Part shown: in pieces, positions 52,146 to 60,908 of the stretch
How the letters are laid out: each line of letters opens with the position of its first letter
Position numbering within the stretch: position 1 is the first letter of the stretch
NCBI RefSeq assembly: GCF_040419245.1
Contig: NZ_JAZHOH010000001.1
Location: 3,286,001 to 3,350,000 of the forward strand
DNA length: 64,000 nucleotides
Source of the DNA: Ewingella sp. CoE-038-23
GTDB taxonomy: Bacteria; Pseudomonadota; Gammaproteobacteria; Enterobacterales; Enterobacteriaceae
Direction: 5' to 3'
Translations under genes and position numbers: made by a program
Notes under the pieces: generated by a model
Database searches by the model: none
Told to the model about the DNA's origin: nothing
The model's input: only the letters and a program-made list of their open reading frames with translations

Positions 52146-52794
52146 TACCGAGACGACATCCCTTGAGGGCGAGGTTGTAGAGATCGCCAGCGTGGATATC
52201 GTCAACGGTCAAATCTGCAACCCGCTGAGCGACTTCGTAAAGCCTTCTGAGCGCATCAGCTTTGAAGCCATGGCGCTGCACCATATTACCGAGAAAATGG
52301 TCGCAGACGCCCCGCCGCTCAGCGCAGTGATTGATAAGTACCTCGGCGCTGACATCTACGTGGCGCACAACGCCGCCTTCGACCGCGAGATGCTGCCAAT
52401 GATTATGGCGCCATGGGTTTGCACGCTGAAACTGGCGCGCAAGCTCTGGCCGGAAGAGCCATCCCACGACAACCAGTATCTCCGGTACCGGTTCGGCTTA
52501 GAGCCGGACGTACCAGAAGGACTTTATGCGCACCGCGCTCTTTATGACTGCTACGTTACGGCTACCACCCTGCTTTACATGAACAGCCTAGCGAAGTGGA
52601 AAATCTCCGAGATGCGGGATATCACGAACAGCCCTTCTCTGCTGCACATCATGAAATTCGGTAAATACAAAAATAAGACCTTTGCTGATATCGCTGCGAA
52701 GGACTCGAGCTATTTCCGCTGGTGTTTATCAAATCTGGAACTCAATGAGGACCAGCAATTTACGATGCGCCACCACATGGGAGCGATGTTCTGA
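52123..52794 (+). CDS. DnaQ-like 3'-5' exonuclease with C-terminal DUF3820-like domain
   Basis: 223 residues. DEDDh exonuclease: DTET at residues 8-11, AHNAAFDREML in the middle and the late H-x4-D in AHRALYD. From residue 175 a small domain follows (MKFGKYKNKTFADIAAKDSSYFRWCLSN) common in ExoX-type phage proteins. It degrades DNA ends for recombination or salvage. One base overlap with the ATPase gene. Confidence 0.9.
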   Translation: MTTFRVIDTETTSLEGEVVEIASVDIVNGQICNPLSDFVKPSERISFEAMALHHITEKMVADAPPLSAVIDKYLGADIYVAHNAAFDREMLPMIMAPWVCTLKLARKLWPEEPSHDNQYLRYRFGLEPDVPEGLYAHRALYDCYVTATTLLYMNSLAKWKISEMRDITNSPSLLHIMKFGKYKNKTFADIAAKDSSYFRWCLSNLELNEDQQFTMRHHMGAMF

Positions 52795-53477
52795 TGGGTA
52801 CTCCAGTACTAATCCTCGGCGACTCAGGCGCGGGCAAGTCCTACAGCCTGCGAAACTTTGATCCGGAAGAATGCCTGTTAATCCAGTGCATACCCAAGCT
52901 GCTGCCGTTTCGCTCTAAGGGATGGCGTATCAACGGCCAGCCTGATAGCGATGGCGTGCCTCAGCGCGGGAATGTATTCAGAACCGACGACTGGAACGAT
53001 GTGCAGGACAAGATCCAGCGCATGGTTCTCTCGAAAACTCGCAAGGTGCTCATCATCGATGACTTTCAGGTCGTCATGCAACACGAAAACATGATGCGCG
53101 CCTACCAGACTGGCTACACCAAATTCACTGAGATGGCGGATCACGTCTGGCGAATAATCACGGCAGCCACGCAGCTGCCGGATGACGTGCGGGTTTACTT
53201 TCTGGCTCACACGGAAGAGAGCGAAGGCAAAATCCGCATGAAGACCGCCGGGAAGATGCTCAACGAAAAGCTGACGCCGGAGGGTTACTTCTCAATCGTT
53301 CTGCGCGCCATCAAGAAGGACGGCAAGCACGTCTTTCTAATCAAGGGTGACGACAACGACACCGCCAAGGCACCACCCGACTTATTCCCTGATCTGTCCG
53401 AAATGGACAATGACCTCAAAGCTGTGGACGTCGCGATCTGCGACTTCATGTCTGATTCTTTAGGAGCAACAATCTGA
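52794..53477 (+). CDS. RecA-fold ATPase, Sak4-like annealing protein
   Basis: 227 residues. Walker A LILGDSGAGKSYSL, Walker B VLIIDDFQ, and a sensor-like YFLAHTEE. This is the phage nucleotide-binding (AAA_24/Sak4) group, short RecA-like proteins working with an SSB. The neighbour at 53477 has an SSB-like tail, and the exonuclease precedes it, so the three form a homologous recombination module. Confidence 0.85.
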   Translation: MGTPVLILGDSGAGKSYSLRNFDPEECLLIQCIPKLLPFRSKGWRINGQPDSDGVPQRGNVFRTDDWNDVQDKIQRMVLSKTRKVLIIDDFQVVMQHENMMRAYQTGYTKFTEMADHVWRIITAATQLPDDVRVYFLAHTEESEGKIRMKTAGKMLNEKLTPEGYFSIVLRAIKKDGKHVFLIKGDDNDTAKAPPDLFPDLSEMDNDLKAVDVAICDFMSDSLGATI

Positions 53478-54178
53478 TGCAACCAATGAGCTTTAAATTC
53501 GACGCAGAAGCCGCCAAGAAAGCAGGCGCTGGCATGGGTATTTCTGAGAATGGCGCTTATGAGGGCGTCATTACCTCAGCTATCTATACCTTCGGTAAAG
53601 ACGGCAGCCAGTCGCAGGGGCTTGAAATCAGCTTTGATTCGCACGGTGCGAAGGCTAACTATCTGCGTATTAACTTCCTCGGGCGCGACGGCGAGCCAAC
53701 CTTTGGTATGGGCCTAATCTCCGCCTTGCTGTGGTCGGCAGGCATTAAAGAAGCCGCGGCGGTACAAGTTCAGGGGTCTGACGGCCTTGAATGGCATAAC
53801 CAGGCGCTGGAGGGCAAAAGCGCCGGACTCGTTCTGCAAAAAACTCTCTACACCAAAACCGACGGCGGCGATGGCTACAAGATGGAAATCCGCCAGGTGT
53901 TCAAATGCGGCACGCGCAAGACCTACGCAGAGCACGCGGAAAACTCACCGGCCGAGGCCGTGGATAAGCTGGTCGCCCAGCTGAAAGACCGTGACGAACG
54001 TGATCCGAACGCTGCCCCAGCGGGCCAGCGAGCCACAAGCGGGCAGGCTCCATCCAACCCATACGCACAGCAGGCCAACCAATCCACGACGTCACGGTTG
54101 CAACAGGCGGCAGCTAACCGCCAAAACCAGGCACCTCAGCAGCAAGTTCCTGACTTCGACGACGACATTCCCTTCTGA
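53477..54178 (+). CDS. SSB-like single-strand DNA-binding protein (DUF669-like)
   Basis: 233 residues. N-terminal OB-like domain (ENGAYEGVITSAIYTFGKDGSQSQGLEISFD, LRINFLGRDGEPTFG), followed by a Gln/Ala-rich flexible linker (residues 175-220) and an acidic tip DFDDDIPF. The tip is the same type that recruits partners in bacterial SSB. Overlaps the Sak4-like gene start by 1 bp. Confidence 0.82.
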   Translation: MQPMSFKFDAEAAKKAGAGMGISENGAYEGVITSAIYTFGKDGSQSQGLEISFDSHGAKANYLRINFLGRDGEPTFGMGLISALLWSAGIKEAAAVQVQGSDGLEWHNQALEGKSAGLVLQKTLYTKTDGGDGYKMEIRQVFKCGTRKTYAEHAENSPAEAVDKLVAQLKDRDERDPNAAPAGQRATSGQAPSNPYAQQANQSTTSRLQQAAANRQNQAPQQQVPDFDDDIPF

Positions 54179-54210
54179 CCGACCCGCCCATCCGGGCGTA
54201 AGCGCTGGCA

Positions 54211-54405
54211 ATGAGAAAATACGCTGACAACCACCAATGCAAAACTGCTGCGGAGGCCGTCGAGTACGCCATCGCGCAGTTCGAAGGGTTGAAAGCAGGC
54301 AAGCCAGTCCGGCGTTTGGGCTGGCTTTACCTCGATACGCTCGACGAGATGGAGCGGCGGACGGAACTCGATCAGGAATCGAATAAATCAGGCGGTGACC
54401 CATGA
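54211..54405 (+). CDS. Small early phage protein, unknown
   Basis: 64 residues, MRKYADNHQCKTAAEAVEYAIAQFEGLKAGKPVRRLGWL..., mainly helical. It overlaps the next gene by 4 bp. Unknown role. Confidence 0.5.
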   Translation: MRKYADNHQCKTAAEAVEYAIAQFEGLKAGKPVRRLGWLYLDTLDEMERRTELDQESNKSGGDP

Positions 54406-54662
54406 ACGGAGAGAAAGTGTACTGGGACGGCCGGCAGGTTACCTGCCGCTGCCCTGCTTATGATTTTCCGCACCGGTTCAGCGGCGGCCAATGCAACGGC
54501 TTCCATATGGCAAAGCACTGTTTCGACAATAGACTGAGCTGCGCCAGCTGTAACTGCCTTCACGCTGGCGGGTGCGACGTGGTCAACGAAACCGAAAGCC
54601 CCGCCGAGTGCCTCTACGTGCTCGACTTCTGCGCCGATTACCAAATCAAGTTACCCCACTGA
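54402..54662 (+). CDS. Cysteine-rich small phage protein
   Basis: 86 residues with nine cysteines, spaced like a metal-binding protein: TCRCPAYDF, QCNGFHMAKHC, CASCNCLHAGGC. Probable zinc-knuckle protein. Unknown function. Confidence 0.55.
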   Translation: MNGEKVYWDGRQVTCRCPAYDFPHRFSGGQCNGFHMAKHCFDNRLSCASCNCLHAGGCDVVNETESPAECLYVLDFCADYQIKLPH

Positions 54663-54707
54663 TTCATCAAAAAGATGATCGATCACTTAATTTCGCTCAA
54701 ATAACGA

Positions 54708-54726
54708 ACAGACCGTTACGGCCTGT
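54708..54726 (+). terminator. Hairpin before the DUF4406 gene
   Basis: ACAG-CCG / CGG-CTGT imperfect stem followed by TATTTT; could end the first early transcript or act as an attenuator. Confidence 0.45.
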
Positions 54727-54744
54727 ATTTTCAGGAAATCATCA

Positions 54745-55056
54745 ATGAAAATTTACATTGCCGGGCCGATGACAGGCTTGCCGCAGTTCAACCGACCAGC
54801 CTTCCTCCAAGCCGCACTTAATTTGTCATTCCAGAAACATACCCCGCTGAATCCGGCGATGCTACCGGATGGTATGACCGAAGCCGATTACATGGCTATC
54901 GGCTTAACCATGCTTCAGCGCGCCGATGCCATCTACCTACTGAACGGCTGGAAGTTCAGCGCAGGCGCCAGAGCTGAACACGCGCTGGCGATGAAATTGG
55001 GTTTACAGGTAATCGAGCAGAAGGAAGAACACTTGAGCGCAGGGAGGAAGGGGTGA
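54745..55056 (+). CDS. DUF4406-like nucleoside-deoxyribosyltransferase-fold protein
   Basis: 103 residues. The opening MKIYIAGPMTGLPQFNRPAF and late LLNGWKFSAGARAEHALAMKLGLQV are DUF4406 marks, related to nucleoside 2-deoxyribosyltransferases. Possibly involved in nucleotide metabolism or DNA modification. Overlaps the next gene by 4 bp. Confidence 0.82.
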   Translation: MKIYIAGPMTGLPQFNRPAFLQAALNLSFQKHTPLNPAMLPDGMTEADYMAIGLTMLQRADAIYLLNGWKFSAGARAEHALAMKLGLQVIEQKEEHLSAGRKG

Positions 55057-55736
55057 AGATTGAAAAAACAAAAGACGGCGAAATCATCATTGGGCCAATT
55101 GATGATCAGCGGCTCACGCCCGGCCTATACCGTTCCAGAAGCGGTAGTACGCAGCAATTTGGCGATCGCATTGTTCGAGGCGGAAAGGTTATTCAGGAGT
55201 GCGATTTCTCACTGACTCCGCCCGAGAAGCACCTTTATGCTTTGGAAATTTCTGGTGTTTGGTTGTGGGTTAATGGCTGCGGTCACTGCAATGACAACGG
55301 CGATAAAATGTCTTATCAGGTTTGTGAAGAACATGACCGCTGCCAAGGCTGCAACAAAAAAAGAGCAGATTGCACCGGCATTCCACCGCGAAACGAGCAT
55401 GACCATGGCGGCGGGATGTGGGGATCCCATGACGATTGTGGTGTCTGGGGTTGGACTTGTCATCCATGCCATGAGCGACAAGAGGCGATAACTCGCGAAG
55501 CTGCATTGTCCCGCATCGTTCCGGATGATGAATTCGATGAAAATGACTACGAGTACGAAGATGAGGCCAAGTGCCCTTACTGCAACGCAGAGGTATGCAC
55601 TGACGAATCTTATGATGCAGACGGCGAAGAGCTGGAATGTGGTGAGTGCGGCCACGCGTTTACCCTTACCGCAAATCACAGCGTTACTTGGACAACATCA
55701 CGTATCGCGCCGGTGAAGGAGCAACCTCATGACTGA
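55053..55736 (+). CDS. Phage zinc-binding protein, unknown
   Basis: 227 residues, GTG start at 55053. Several Cys clusters: CGHCNDNG with CEEHDRCQGCNKK, then CTGIPPRNEHDHGGGMWGSHDDC and a C-terminal CPYCNAEVC...CGECGHAF zinc ribbon. Probably a nucleic-acid-binding or structural metal protein. Unrecognised. Acidic linker between ribbons. Confidence 0.6.
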   Translation: MKIEKTKDGEIIIGPIDDQRLTPGLYRSRSGSTQQFGDRIVRGGKVIQECDFSLTPPEKHLYALEISGVWLWVNGCGHCNDNGDKMSYQVCEEHDRCQGCNKKRADCTGIPPRNEHDHGGGMWGSHDDCGVWGWTCHPCHERQEAITREAALSRIVPDDEFDENDYEYEDEAKCPYCNAEVCTDESYDADGEELECGECGHAFTLTANHSVTWTTSRIAPVKEQPHD

Positions 55737-56232
55737 GCCAACCAAAACTCACAGTGAGCTTTGTGTAATTGCGGAGCGTTTCCTCAGGAATAATGGTTTC
55801 AAGGTTGCGTTTCATGATCGGTTTATTGCTGGTGTTTCAACGGGAGAACAACCTGACGCAATCGGATTCCGCAATCTCTCCTCCTGTCTAATCGAGGCAA
55901 AGTGCTCTCGCGCTGATTTCCTCGCAGATAGGAAAAAACGGTTCCGAGTTAACCCTGAATTAGGCATGGGTGACTGGCGATTTTTCATCTGCGAACCGGG
56001 CCTGATCAGCATTGAGGAACTACCAGAAGGCTGGGGGCTGCTAAACGTAAAAAATGACCGTGTCTATAAAATTTGGGGCTGGCCGGGCAATGCGGTTTGG
56101 TTTTCGCGGAAACCGTTTCAGGCCAACAAGCAGGCTGAGTGCGATTACATGTACAGCGCGCTTCGCCGCCTGCAAATCCGTGGCCATTTACCAGAAGTCT
56201 ATGCCGGATTGCCGGTGAAGGAGGCTGTATGA
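55729..56232 (+). CDS. PD-(D/E)XK nuclease-fold protein
   Basis: 167 residues. PDAIGFRNLSSCLIEAKCSRADFLADRKK contains the D...ExK nuclease core (D at about 43, E and K at about 55-57), as in restriction-like nucleases. FFICEPGLISIEELPEGWGLL follows. Probably a phage DNA nuclease or an adenylosuccinate-cluster relative; the substrate is unknown. Overlaps both neighbours by 4-8 bp. Confidence 0.7.
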   Translation: MTEPTKTHSELCVIAERFLRNNGFKVAFHDRFIAGVSTGEQPDAIGFRNLSSCLIEAKCSRADFLADRKKRFRVNPELGMGDWRFFICEPGLISIEELPEGWGLLNVKNDRVYKIWGWPGNAVWFSRKPFQANKQAECDYMYSALRRLQIRGHLPEVYAGLPVKEAV

Positions 56233-56516
56233 CTGAGACAACCAAAATTAGCGTGCCGTTTGTTGTGCAGCTCCTGAAGAGTGACGACAGCAAAACATTA
56301 ATGGCCAAAGGAGAGCACTCTAAAGAGGCAGTTATTGCCGCTGCGGTTGAGCAGGAAGAAATTGCCCCTGATGACGCAGAGAAATATGCAGCAGGTAAAC
56401 ATGAGGTTAATTGGTATCACACCACCCCGCGCGATGGCTATACAGCTTGGTATAGCCCGAGCAAAGAAGGGGTGCGCGGCTCTTTTAAAGCCACTGTCGT
56501 TTACATTTTATGGTGA
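56229..56516 (+). CDS. Small early phage protein, unknown
   Basis: 95 residues: MTETTKISVPFVVQLLKSDDSKTL..., DAEKYAAGKHEVNWYHTTPRDGYTAWYSPSKEG. Beta-rich second half. No family recognised. Starts in the end of the preceding gene. Confidence 0.55.
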   Translation: MTETTKISVPFVVQLLKSDDSKTLMAKGEHSKEAVIAAAVEQEEIAPDDAEKYAAGKHEVNWYHTTPRDGYTAWYSPSKEGVRGSFKATVVYILW

Positions 56517-56521
56517 GCAAA

Positions 56522-56962
56522 ATGACTGAGAAAACTGATATCGAGGCGCTGCGGGATAAGCTCGAACTTGCGCTAAAGGATCTAACCGAGCGCCTGACCG
56601 ATTGCCACCGGCTAAATTTCTGCATGGATGAGCTAAGCGCATTTACCGCTTTCTCCAGCACTGTTATTGACCAGCTAGAAGAAGAACGCCAGCAGCGAGA
56701 AGCGGCAGAAGCAGAACTCGCCGCGGTTCGGGGCCAGAAAGGCCAAATAGCTTTTCGCTACCGGTGGGTGGCAGATGAAGAACATGAAGCGTCACGATGG
56801 ATGTACGAAGATAGGCCGGAAGAGTTTGATTCCATCATGAAGCTAGAAGGTGCGGAGTGGGAAGAGTTTCGCATTACGCCTGCGAGCAAGCTAACCATAA
56901 AGGAAGCTGTTTCTGCCTATATTTCTAAGTCCGCTGGCATCGTCGTTAAGGATGGTGAGTGA
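56522..56962 (+). CDS. Coiled-coil early phage protein (Ea22-like position)
   Basis: 146 residues from ATG 56522 (GGTGAG close upstream). The N-terminal two thirds are helical and heptad-rich (EALRDKLELALKDLTERL, QLEEERQQREAAEAELAAVRG), with a small C-terminal domain. Shape and place are those of Ead/Ea22-like proteins; identity unproven. Confidence 0.55.
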   Translation: MTEKTDIEALRDKLELALKDLTERLTDCHRLNFCMDELSAFTAFSSTVIDQLEEERQQREAAEAELAAVRGQKGQIAFRYRWVADEEHEASRWMYEDRPEEFDSIMKLEGAEWEEFRITPASKLTIKEAVSAYISKSAGIVVKDGE

Positions 56963-56963
56963 T

Positions 56964-57308
56964 ATGGCGAAATCAGCAGCAGAGCGCAAAGCCGCGCAGC
57001 GGGCGCGCCAGAGTGACGCCGGGGTGCAAAAGGTCGAGGTGGCGCTCGACCGACAAGAAGTCGATATGCTTCGCGAGAACTGCGCACTGCGCCGCCCGGC
57101 GCGGGAGCCATACGACATGGACGAGTACATCACCATGCTGATCCGCAAAGACAACGCCGAGTTAAAGGCGCAGCTCGCAGAGCAAGCGAAGCGCAGTTGC
57201 AAGAAGTGCGGCGACGCGTTGCCCGGCGATAAACAGGGCTGCGCATTCGTCGGCGAGGGTGCGTGCTGGCAGACGATGGGCTGGCATGAGACAAAACTAA
57301 CAGCGTGA
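56964..57308 (+). CDS. Small phage protein with helix-rich N-terminus and CxxC
   Basis: 114 residues from ATG 56964. Basic start (AKSAAERKAAQRARQSDAG), a ribbon-helix-like EVALDRQEVDMLRENCALRR, a central helix and a C-terminal SCKKCGDALPGDKQGCAF Cys cluster. Likely DNA-binding; function unknown. Confidence 0.58.
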   Translation: MAKSAAERKAAQRARQSDAGVQKVEVALDRQEVDMLRENCALRRPAREPYDMDEYITMLIRKDNAELKAQLAEQAKRSCKKCGDALPGDKQGCAFVGEGACWQTMGWHETKLTA

Positions 57309-57339
57309 CATGTCACGCAGACATCAGCGAAAAGAAATG

Positions 57340-57363
57340 ACCGCCTTCGAGCGGTTTTTTTTT
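57340..57363 (+). terminator. Intrinsic terminator
   Basis: ACCGC / GCGGT stem, CTTCGA loop and nine Ts. It lies inside the first codons of a longer open frame, which is why the later ATG at 57379 is the likely start of the next gene. Confidence 0.82.
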
Positions 57364-57378
57364 CGCCCGGAGAAAGTC

Positions 57379-57618
57379 ATGCGACACATCATTCGCGGAC
57401 AGCCGACGCCAGCAGAACGGCGCGCAGCTCAGGCAGCCTTGCACTGCCACCAGCAGAAATATGGTGAATATGCCCGGCGCAAGAACAGCGAAACCTATCG
57501 CGTGGAAGTCGATCACCAAATCATTTCAGTCGAGGTGATGAACCGTAAAGCGTCATACGTGGCTACGGTCATGAATCACCATCGCTCACTATCAAAAATA
57601 TGCGGGGTACCGGCCTGA
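57379..57618 (+). CDS. Small phage protein, unknown
   Basis: 79 residues, MRHIIRGQPTPAERRAAQAALHCHQQKYGEYARRKNSE... with GGAG seven bases upstream. Basic and helical in the first half, with ISVEVMNRKASYVATVMNH at the end. The stop overlaps the next start (TGATG). Confidence 0.6.
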   Translation: MRHIIRGQPTPAERRAAQAALHCHQQKYGEYARRKNSETYRVEVDHQIISVEVMNRKASYVATVMNHHRSLSKICGVPA

Positions 57619-58553
57619 TGTATCAACTCATTTATGCAGACCCGCCGTGGCGCTATGACAACGCGATCAGCAACGGTGCGGCGGGGAATCATTACAGCAC
57701 CATGACCTTAACCGACTTAATGCGGCTGCCGATCTGGTCCATCGCTGCCGAAAATGCCGTGCTGGCAATGTGGTACACCGGCACCCACAACGCCGAGGCG
57801 GTAAAGCTAGCTGAAGCATGGGGCTTTCAGGTCCGCACTATGAAGGGATTCACTTGGGTGAAGCTAAATCAACTGGCGGAGCAGCATATCAATAAAGCGC
57901 TGGCCGCCGGACAGGTCGAAGATTTTTATGACTTCCTAGAGCTGCTGAATACCCAAACGCGCATGAACGGCGGGAACTACACCCGCGCCAACAGCGAGGA
58001 TCTGCTGATTGCCGTGCGCGGCACGGGATTGGAGCGTGCCAGCGCCAGCGTCAAGCAAGCCTTTTACTCTCCCCTCAGCGAGCATAGCGAAAAACCTGCT
58101 GAGGTGCGTTTTCGTCTTGAGCAACTGTATGGCGACGTGGCCCGCATTGAGCTGTTCAGCCGCGGCGATGCGCCGGGCTGGCACCACTGGGGCAACGAAT
58201 GCCCATTCCCCGACGTGGAGCTGATACCAGCAAGCTCTCGGCCCCTGCCAAACTCTCGCATTTCGTTGGTTAAGGCGCAGGCCGGACATTATCAGGCTGT
58301 ACAGTCCGGCACACTACGACAAGTCCAGCAGCACCAAATCGACCCTGATATTTTACCGGAAACGACAAACAACGTTTGGCCTGCCGAGGTCCATCAGCTA
58401 TTTGACCAAGTTACCGAGTCCTCAAGTCTTGACGCGCACCTACAGAACAAGCTGCGCCACCACATCAACCGTTTAAAAATCGATGGCCTATCAATGGCCC
58501 AAATCGTTCAAACCGCTGGAACGCTGGCGCGCGCAATGGGAGCGAGATCATGA
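57618..58553 (+). CDS. MT-A70-like N6-adenine DNA methyltransferase
   Basis: 311 residues from ATG 57618. Catalytic DPPW at residues 8-11 (YADPPWRYD), then WCMWTGTHN-like AMWYTGTHN and the late HSEKPAEV with ELFSRGDAPGWHHWGNE, all typical of MT-A70. The last 100 residues are a separate helical domain. It methylates adenine in phage DNA, probably against host restriction. Overlaps the cytosine methyltransferase by 4 bp. Confidence 0.92.
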   Translation: MYQLIYADPPWRYDNAISNGAAGNHYSTMTLTDLMRLPIWSIAAENAVLAMWYTGTHNAEAVKLAEAWGFQVRTMKGFTWVKLNQLAEQHINKALAAGQVEDFYDFLELLNTQTRMNGGNYTRANSEDLLIAVRGTGLERASASVKQAFYSPLSEHSEKPAEVRFRLEQLYGDVARIELFSRGDAPGWHHWGNECPFPDVELIPASSRPLPNSRISLVKAQAGHYQAVQSGTLRQVQQHQIDPDILPETTNNVWPAEVHQLFDQVTESSSLDAHLQNKLRHHINRLKIDGLSMAQIVQTAGTLARAMGARS

Positions 58554-60652
58554 GAGAAATCATCGTAGATAATTTTGCCGGGGGCGGTGGTGCCAGCACC
58601 GGCATTGAAATGGCAATTGGCCGAAGTGTAGATATAGCGATTAATCACGACGAAAACGCAATCGCGATGCACAGCACCAATCACCCTGAAACGTTGCATT
58701 ACTGCGAATCGGTGTTCGATGTTGATCCGGTTGCAGCGACTGCCGGCCGCCCAGTTGGTTTAGCCTGGTTCAGCCCAGACTGCCGACATTTCAGCAAGGC
58801 CAAGGGCAGCGCCCCGGTTAAGAAGGAAATTCGCGGTCTGGCTTGGGTTGTTATTTGCTGGGCCTTGGCTAAGCGTCCACGCGTCATGATGCTGGAGAAC
58901 GTCGAAGAGTTTAAAACTTGGGGGCCGTTGCTTACAGACGAAAATGGCATGAATCACCCTGACCGATCACGTTCTGGCGAAACTTTTGCTGCATTCATCG
59001 CAATGCTAACCAGCGGCGTCGAAGCAGGTCACCCCGCCTTAGAAGAGTGCTGCGAGGTATTGGGGATCAGCACCGATAGTGATGATGCCCGCCGCCTGAT
59101 TGCTGGCTTAGGTTATGTTGTTGACCACCGCGAACTGCGCGCATGCGATTACGGCGCCCCGACAATCCGCCGCCGTTTCTTCATGGTGATGCGTTGCGAT
59201 GGTGTGCCAGTTGTCTGGCCGGATGCCAGCCACGCGGATCCGAAGTCGCTGGACGTCCAAAGCGGCAAGTTAGCGCCGTGGCGCACAGCTGCTGAATGCA
59301 TCGACTGGTCAATCCCATGTCCGAGCATTTTCGAACGTAAGCGGCCGCTGGCAGAGAATACTCTCAAGCGCATTGCGCGGGGCATTCAGCGTTTCGTTAT
59401 CGACAACGCCACGCCGTTCATCGTGAAGTGCAACCACACCAGCAGCAAGACGTCCTATGACTGCTTCCGTGGACAGCCGTTAGACGAGCCACTACAAACC
59501 ATCACCAAGAAACACGGTTACGCAGTAGTTACACCACACATCACCAAGTTCCGCACCGGCGCGACTGGGCAGGAATGTGATGAACCGCTGCCAACGATCA
59601 CGGCTGGCACGTCGGAAAGACCAGGCGGGAATGGTCACGCGTTGGGAATGGTTGAAACGACGCTATCACCTTTCATTGCTGGTGCAGGCGGATCCGAGTA
59701 TCAGGGCAAGCCGCGTGCCGCTGACGTTCCACTTCACACTGTGATGAAAGAATCACATTCTGCCTTAATCACCCCAACCTTAGTGCAGATGGGTTATGGC
59801 GAACGTGAAGGACAGGCACCTCGCGCGCTAGATATTGAAAAGCCAGTTGGCACGGTGACAGCTGGCGGCAACAAATTTGCTGTAGTAGCGCCAGTTATTG
59901 CCCGCATCGGACAGACCGGATTTGGCGGCGACCGCATGGCTTATGACGTATGCAAGCCGCTGACCACCGTAACCAGCAAAATTGAGCACCTTCTTGTTGC
60001 GCCAGTGATTACGCGGCAATTCGGGAACAGCGTAGGCCATGCTGCCGATGAGCCTAACGGGACAATTACGGCGGGCGGTGGGGGCAAAAGCCAGTTATGC
60101 GCGGCTTTCCTCGCGAAGCACTTCGGCGGGAACTACACCGGCCCCGGTGTCGAGCTGAATACCCCAGCACGCAGCGTTACCACGGTAGATCACCATGCTT
60201 TGGTAACTTCTAACCTGATCAAGCTGCGCGGTACCTGCAAAGACGGCCAGCCAGTTACGGAGCCAGCACCGACAATTACTGCCGGCGGCCTGCATATTGG
60301 CGAGGTCCGGGCTTTCCTACTCAAATATTACGGTAACGAGAAACAAGGCGTCGGCCTTGATGAGTCGCTACACACGGTGACCACCAACGACCGCTTCGGT
60401 CTGGTGACGGTAGAAGGCGTCGATTACCAAATCGTGGATATTGGCATGCGCATGCTGCAACCGCATGAGCTATACGCCGCGCAGGGCTTCCCGAGCTGGT
60501 ACGTCATCGATCAGGATTATCGCGGTACGAAGTATGCCAAAGATAAGCAGGTCGCGCGCTGCGGCAATGCGGTACCGCCGCCGTTCGCTGAAGCGCTGGT
60601 CCGGGCAAACCTTCCTGAAATGTGCGCGGGTGCCAAGGAGGTGGCTGCGTGA
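58550..60652 (+). CDS. DNA (cytosine-5) methyltransferase with a repetitive central region
   Basis: 700 residues. Motif I is NFAGGGGASTGIE, motif IV SPDCRHFS with the catalytic Cys (PC replaced by PDC), motif VI MLENVEEF, motif VIII DYGAPTIRRRFF, and the final motifs YAAQGFP and CGNAVPPPFAEALV. Between VIII and IX about seven degenerate modules of the form DEPLxTIT-xxxHALV-xPxI occur (residues 315-620), making it far longer than typical enzymes. The target sequence is unknown. Confidence 0.92.
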   Translation: MREIIVDNFAGGGGASTGIEMAIGRSVDIAINHDENAIAMHSTNHPETLHYCESVFDVDPVAATAGRPVGLAWFSPDCRHFSKAKGSAPVKKEIRGLAWVVICWALAKRPRVMMLENVEEFKTWGPLLTDENGMNHPDRSRSGETFAAFIAMLTSGVEAGHPALEECCEVLGISTDSDDARRLIAGLGYVVDHRELRACDYGAPTIRRRFFMVMRCDGVPVVWPDASHADPKSLDVQSGKLAPWRTAAECIDWSIPCPSIFERKRPLAENTLKRIARGIQRFVIDNATPFIVKCNHTSSKTSYDCFRGQPLDEPLQTITKKHGYAVVTPHITKFRTGATGQECDEPLPTITAGTSERPGGNGHALGMVETTLSPFIAGAGGSEYQGKPRAADVPLHTVMKESHSALITPTLVQMGYGEREGQAPRALDIEKPVGTVTAGGNKFAVVAPVIARIGQTGFGGDRMAYDVCKPLTTVTSKIEHLLVAPVITRQFGNSVGHAADEPNGTITAGGGGKSQLCAAFLAKHFGGNYTGPGVELNTPARSVTTVDHHALVTSNLIKLRGTCKDGQPVTEPAPTITAGGLHIGEVRAFLLKYYGNEKQGVGLDESLHTVTTNDRFGLVTVEGVDYQIVDIGMRMLQPHELYAAQGFPSWYVIDQDYRGTKYAKDKQVARCGNAVPPPFAEALVRANLPEMCAGAKEVAA

Positions 60653-60804
60653 ACGAACTACAACAAGTCTGGCTCGAAGCCTACCGCGGCTATCTCAACG
60701 CCGCGTCACCGTTCGGCGAACAGAATACCGGCGAATACAAAGAGGCGCGCGAGCATGCCGATGCTGTTATCTCCAGCCTAAAAGCTCTCAGCGAACCTTC
60801 ATAA
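60649..60804 (+). CDS. 51-residue phage protein
   Basis: GTG 60649 with AAGGAGG upstream. Peptide MNELQQVWLEAYRGYLNAAS..., then KEAREHADAVISSLKAL; helical. Common small companion after methyltransferase genes; unknown function. Confidence 0.6.
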   Translation: MNELQQVWLEAYRGYLNAASPFGEQNTGEYKEAREHADAVISSLKALSEPS

Positions 60805-60908
60805 CCCCAAATCTGATGGCACGGACACCCATAACTCCGGTCTTTCGACTGGTCTATTTTCCATGGGCGATCGACGTGCTTAACGGTCAATTAGAAGAGA
60901 AATATGCC

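Noticed and set aside
57310..57378. Longer N-terminus for the small gene before the adenine methyltransferase
   Set aside because: The stretch contains an intrinsic terminator with nine Ts; ATG 57379 has a proper GGAG.
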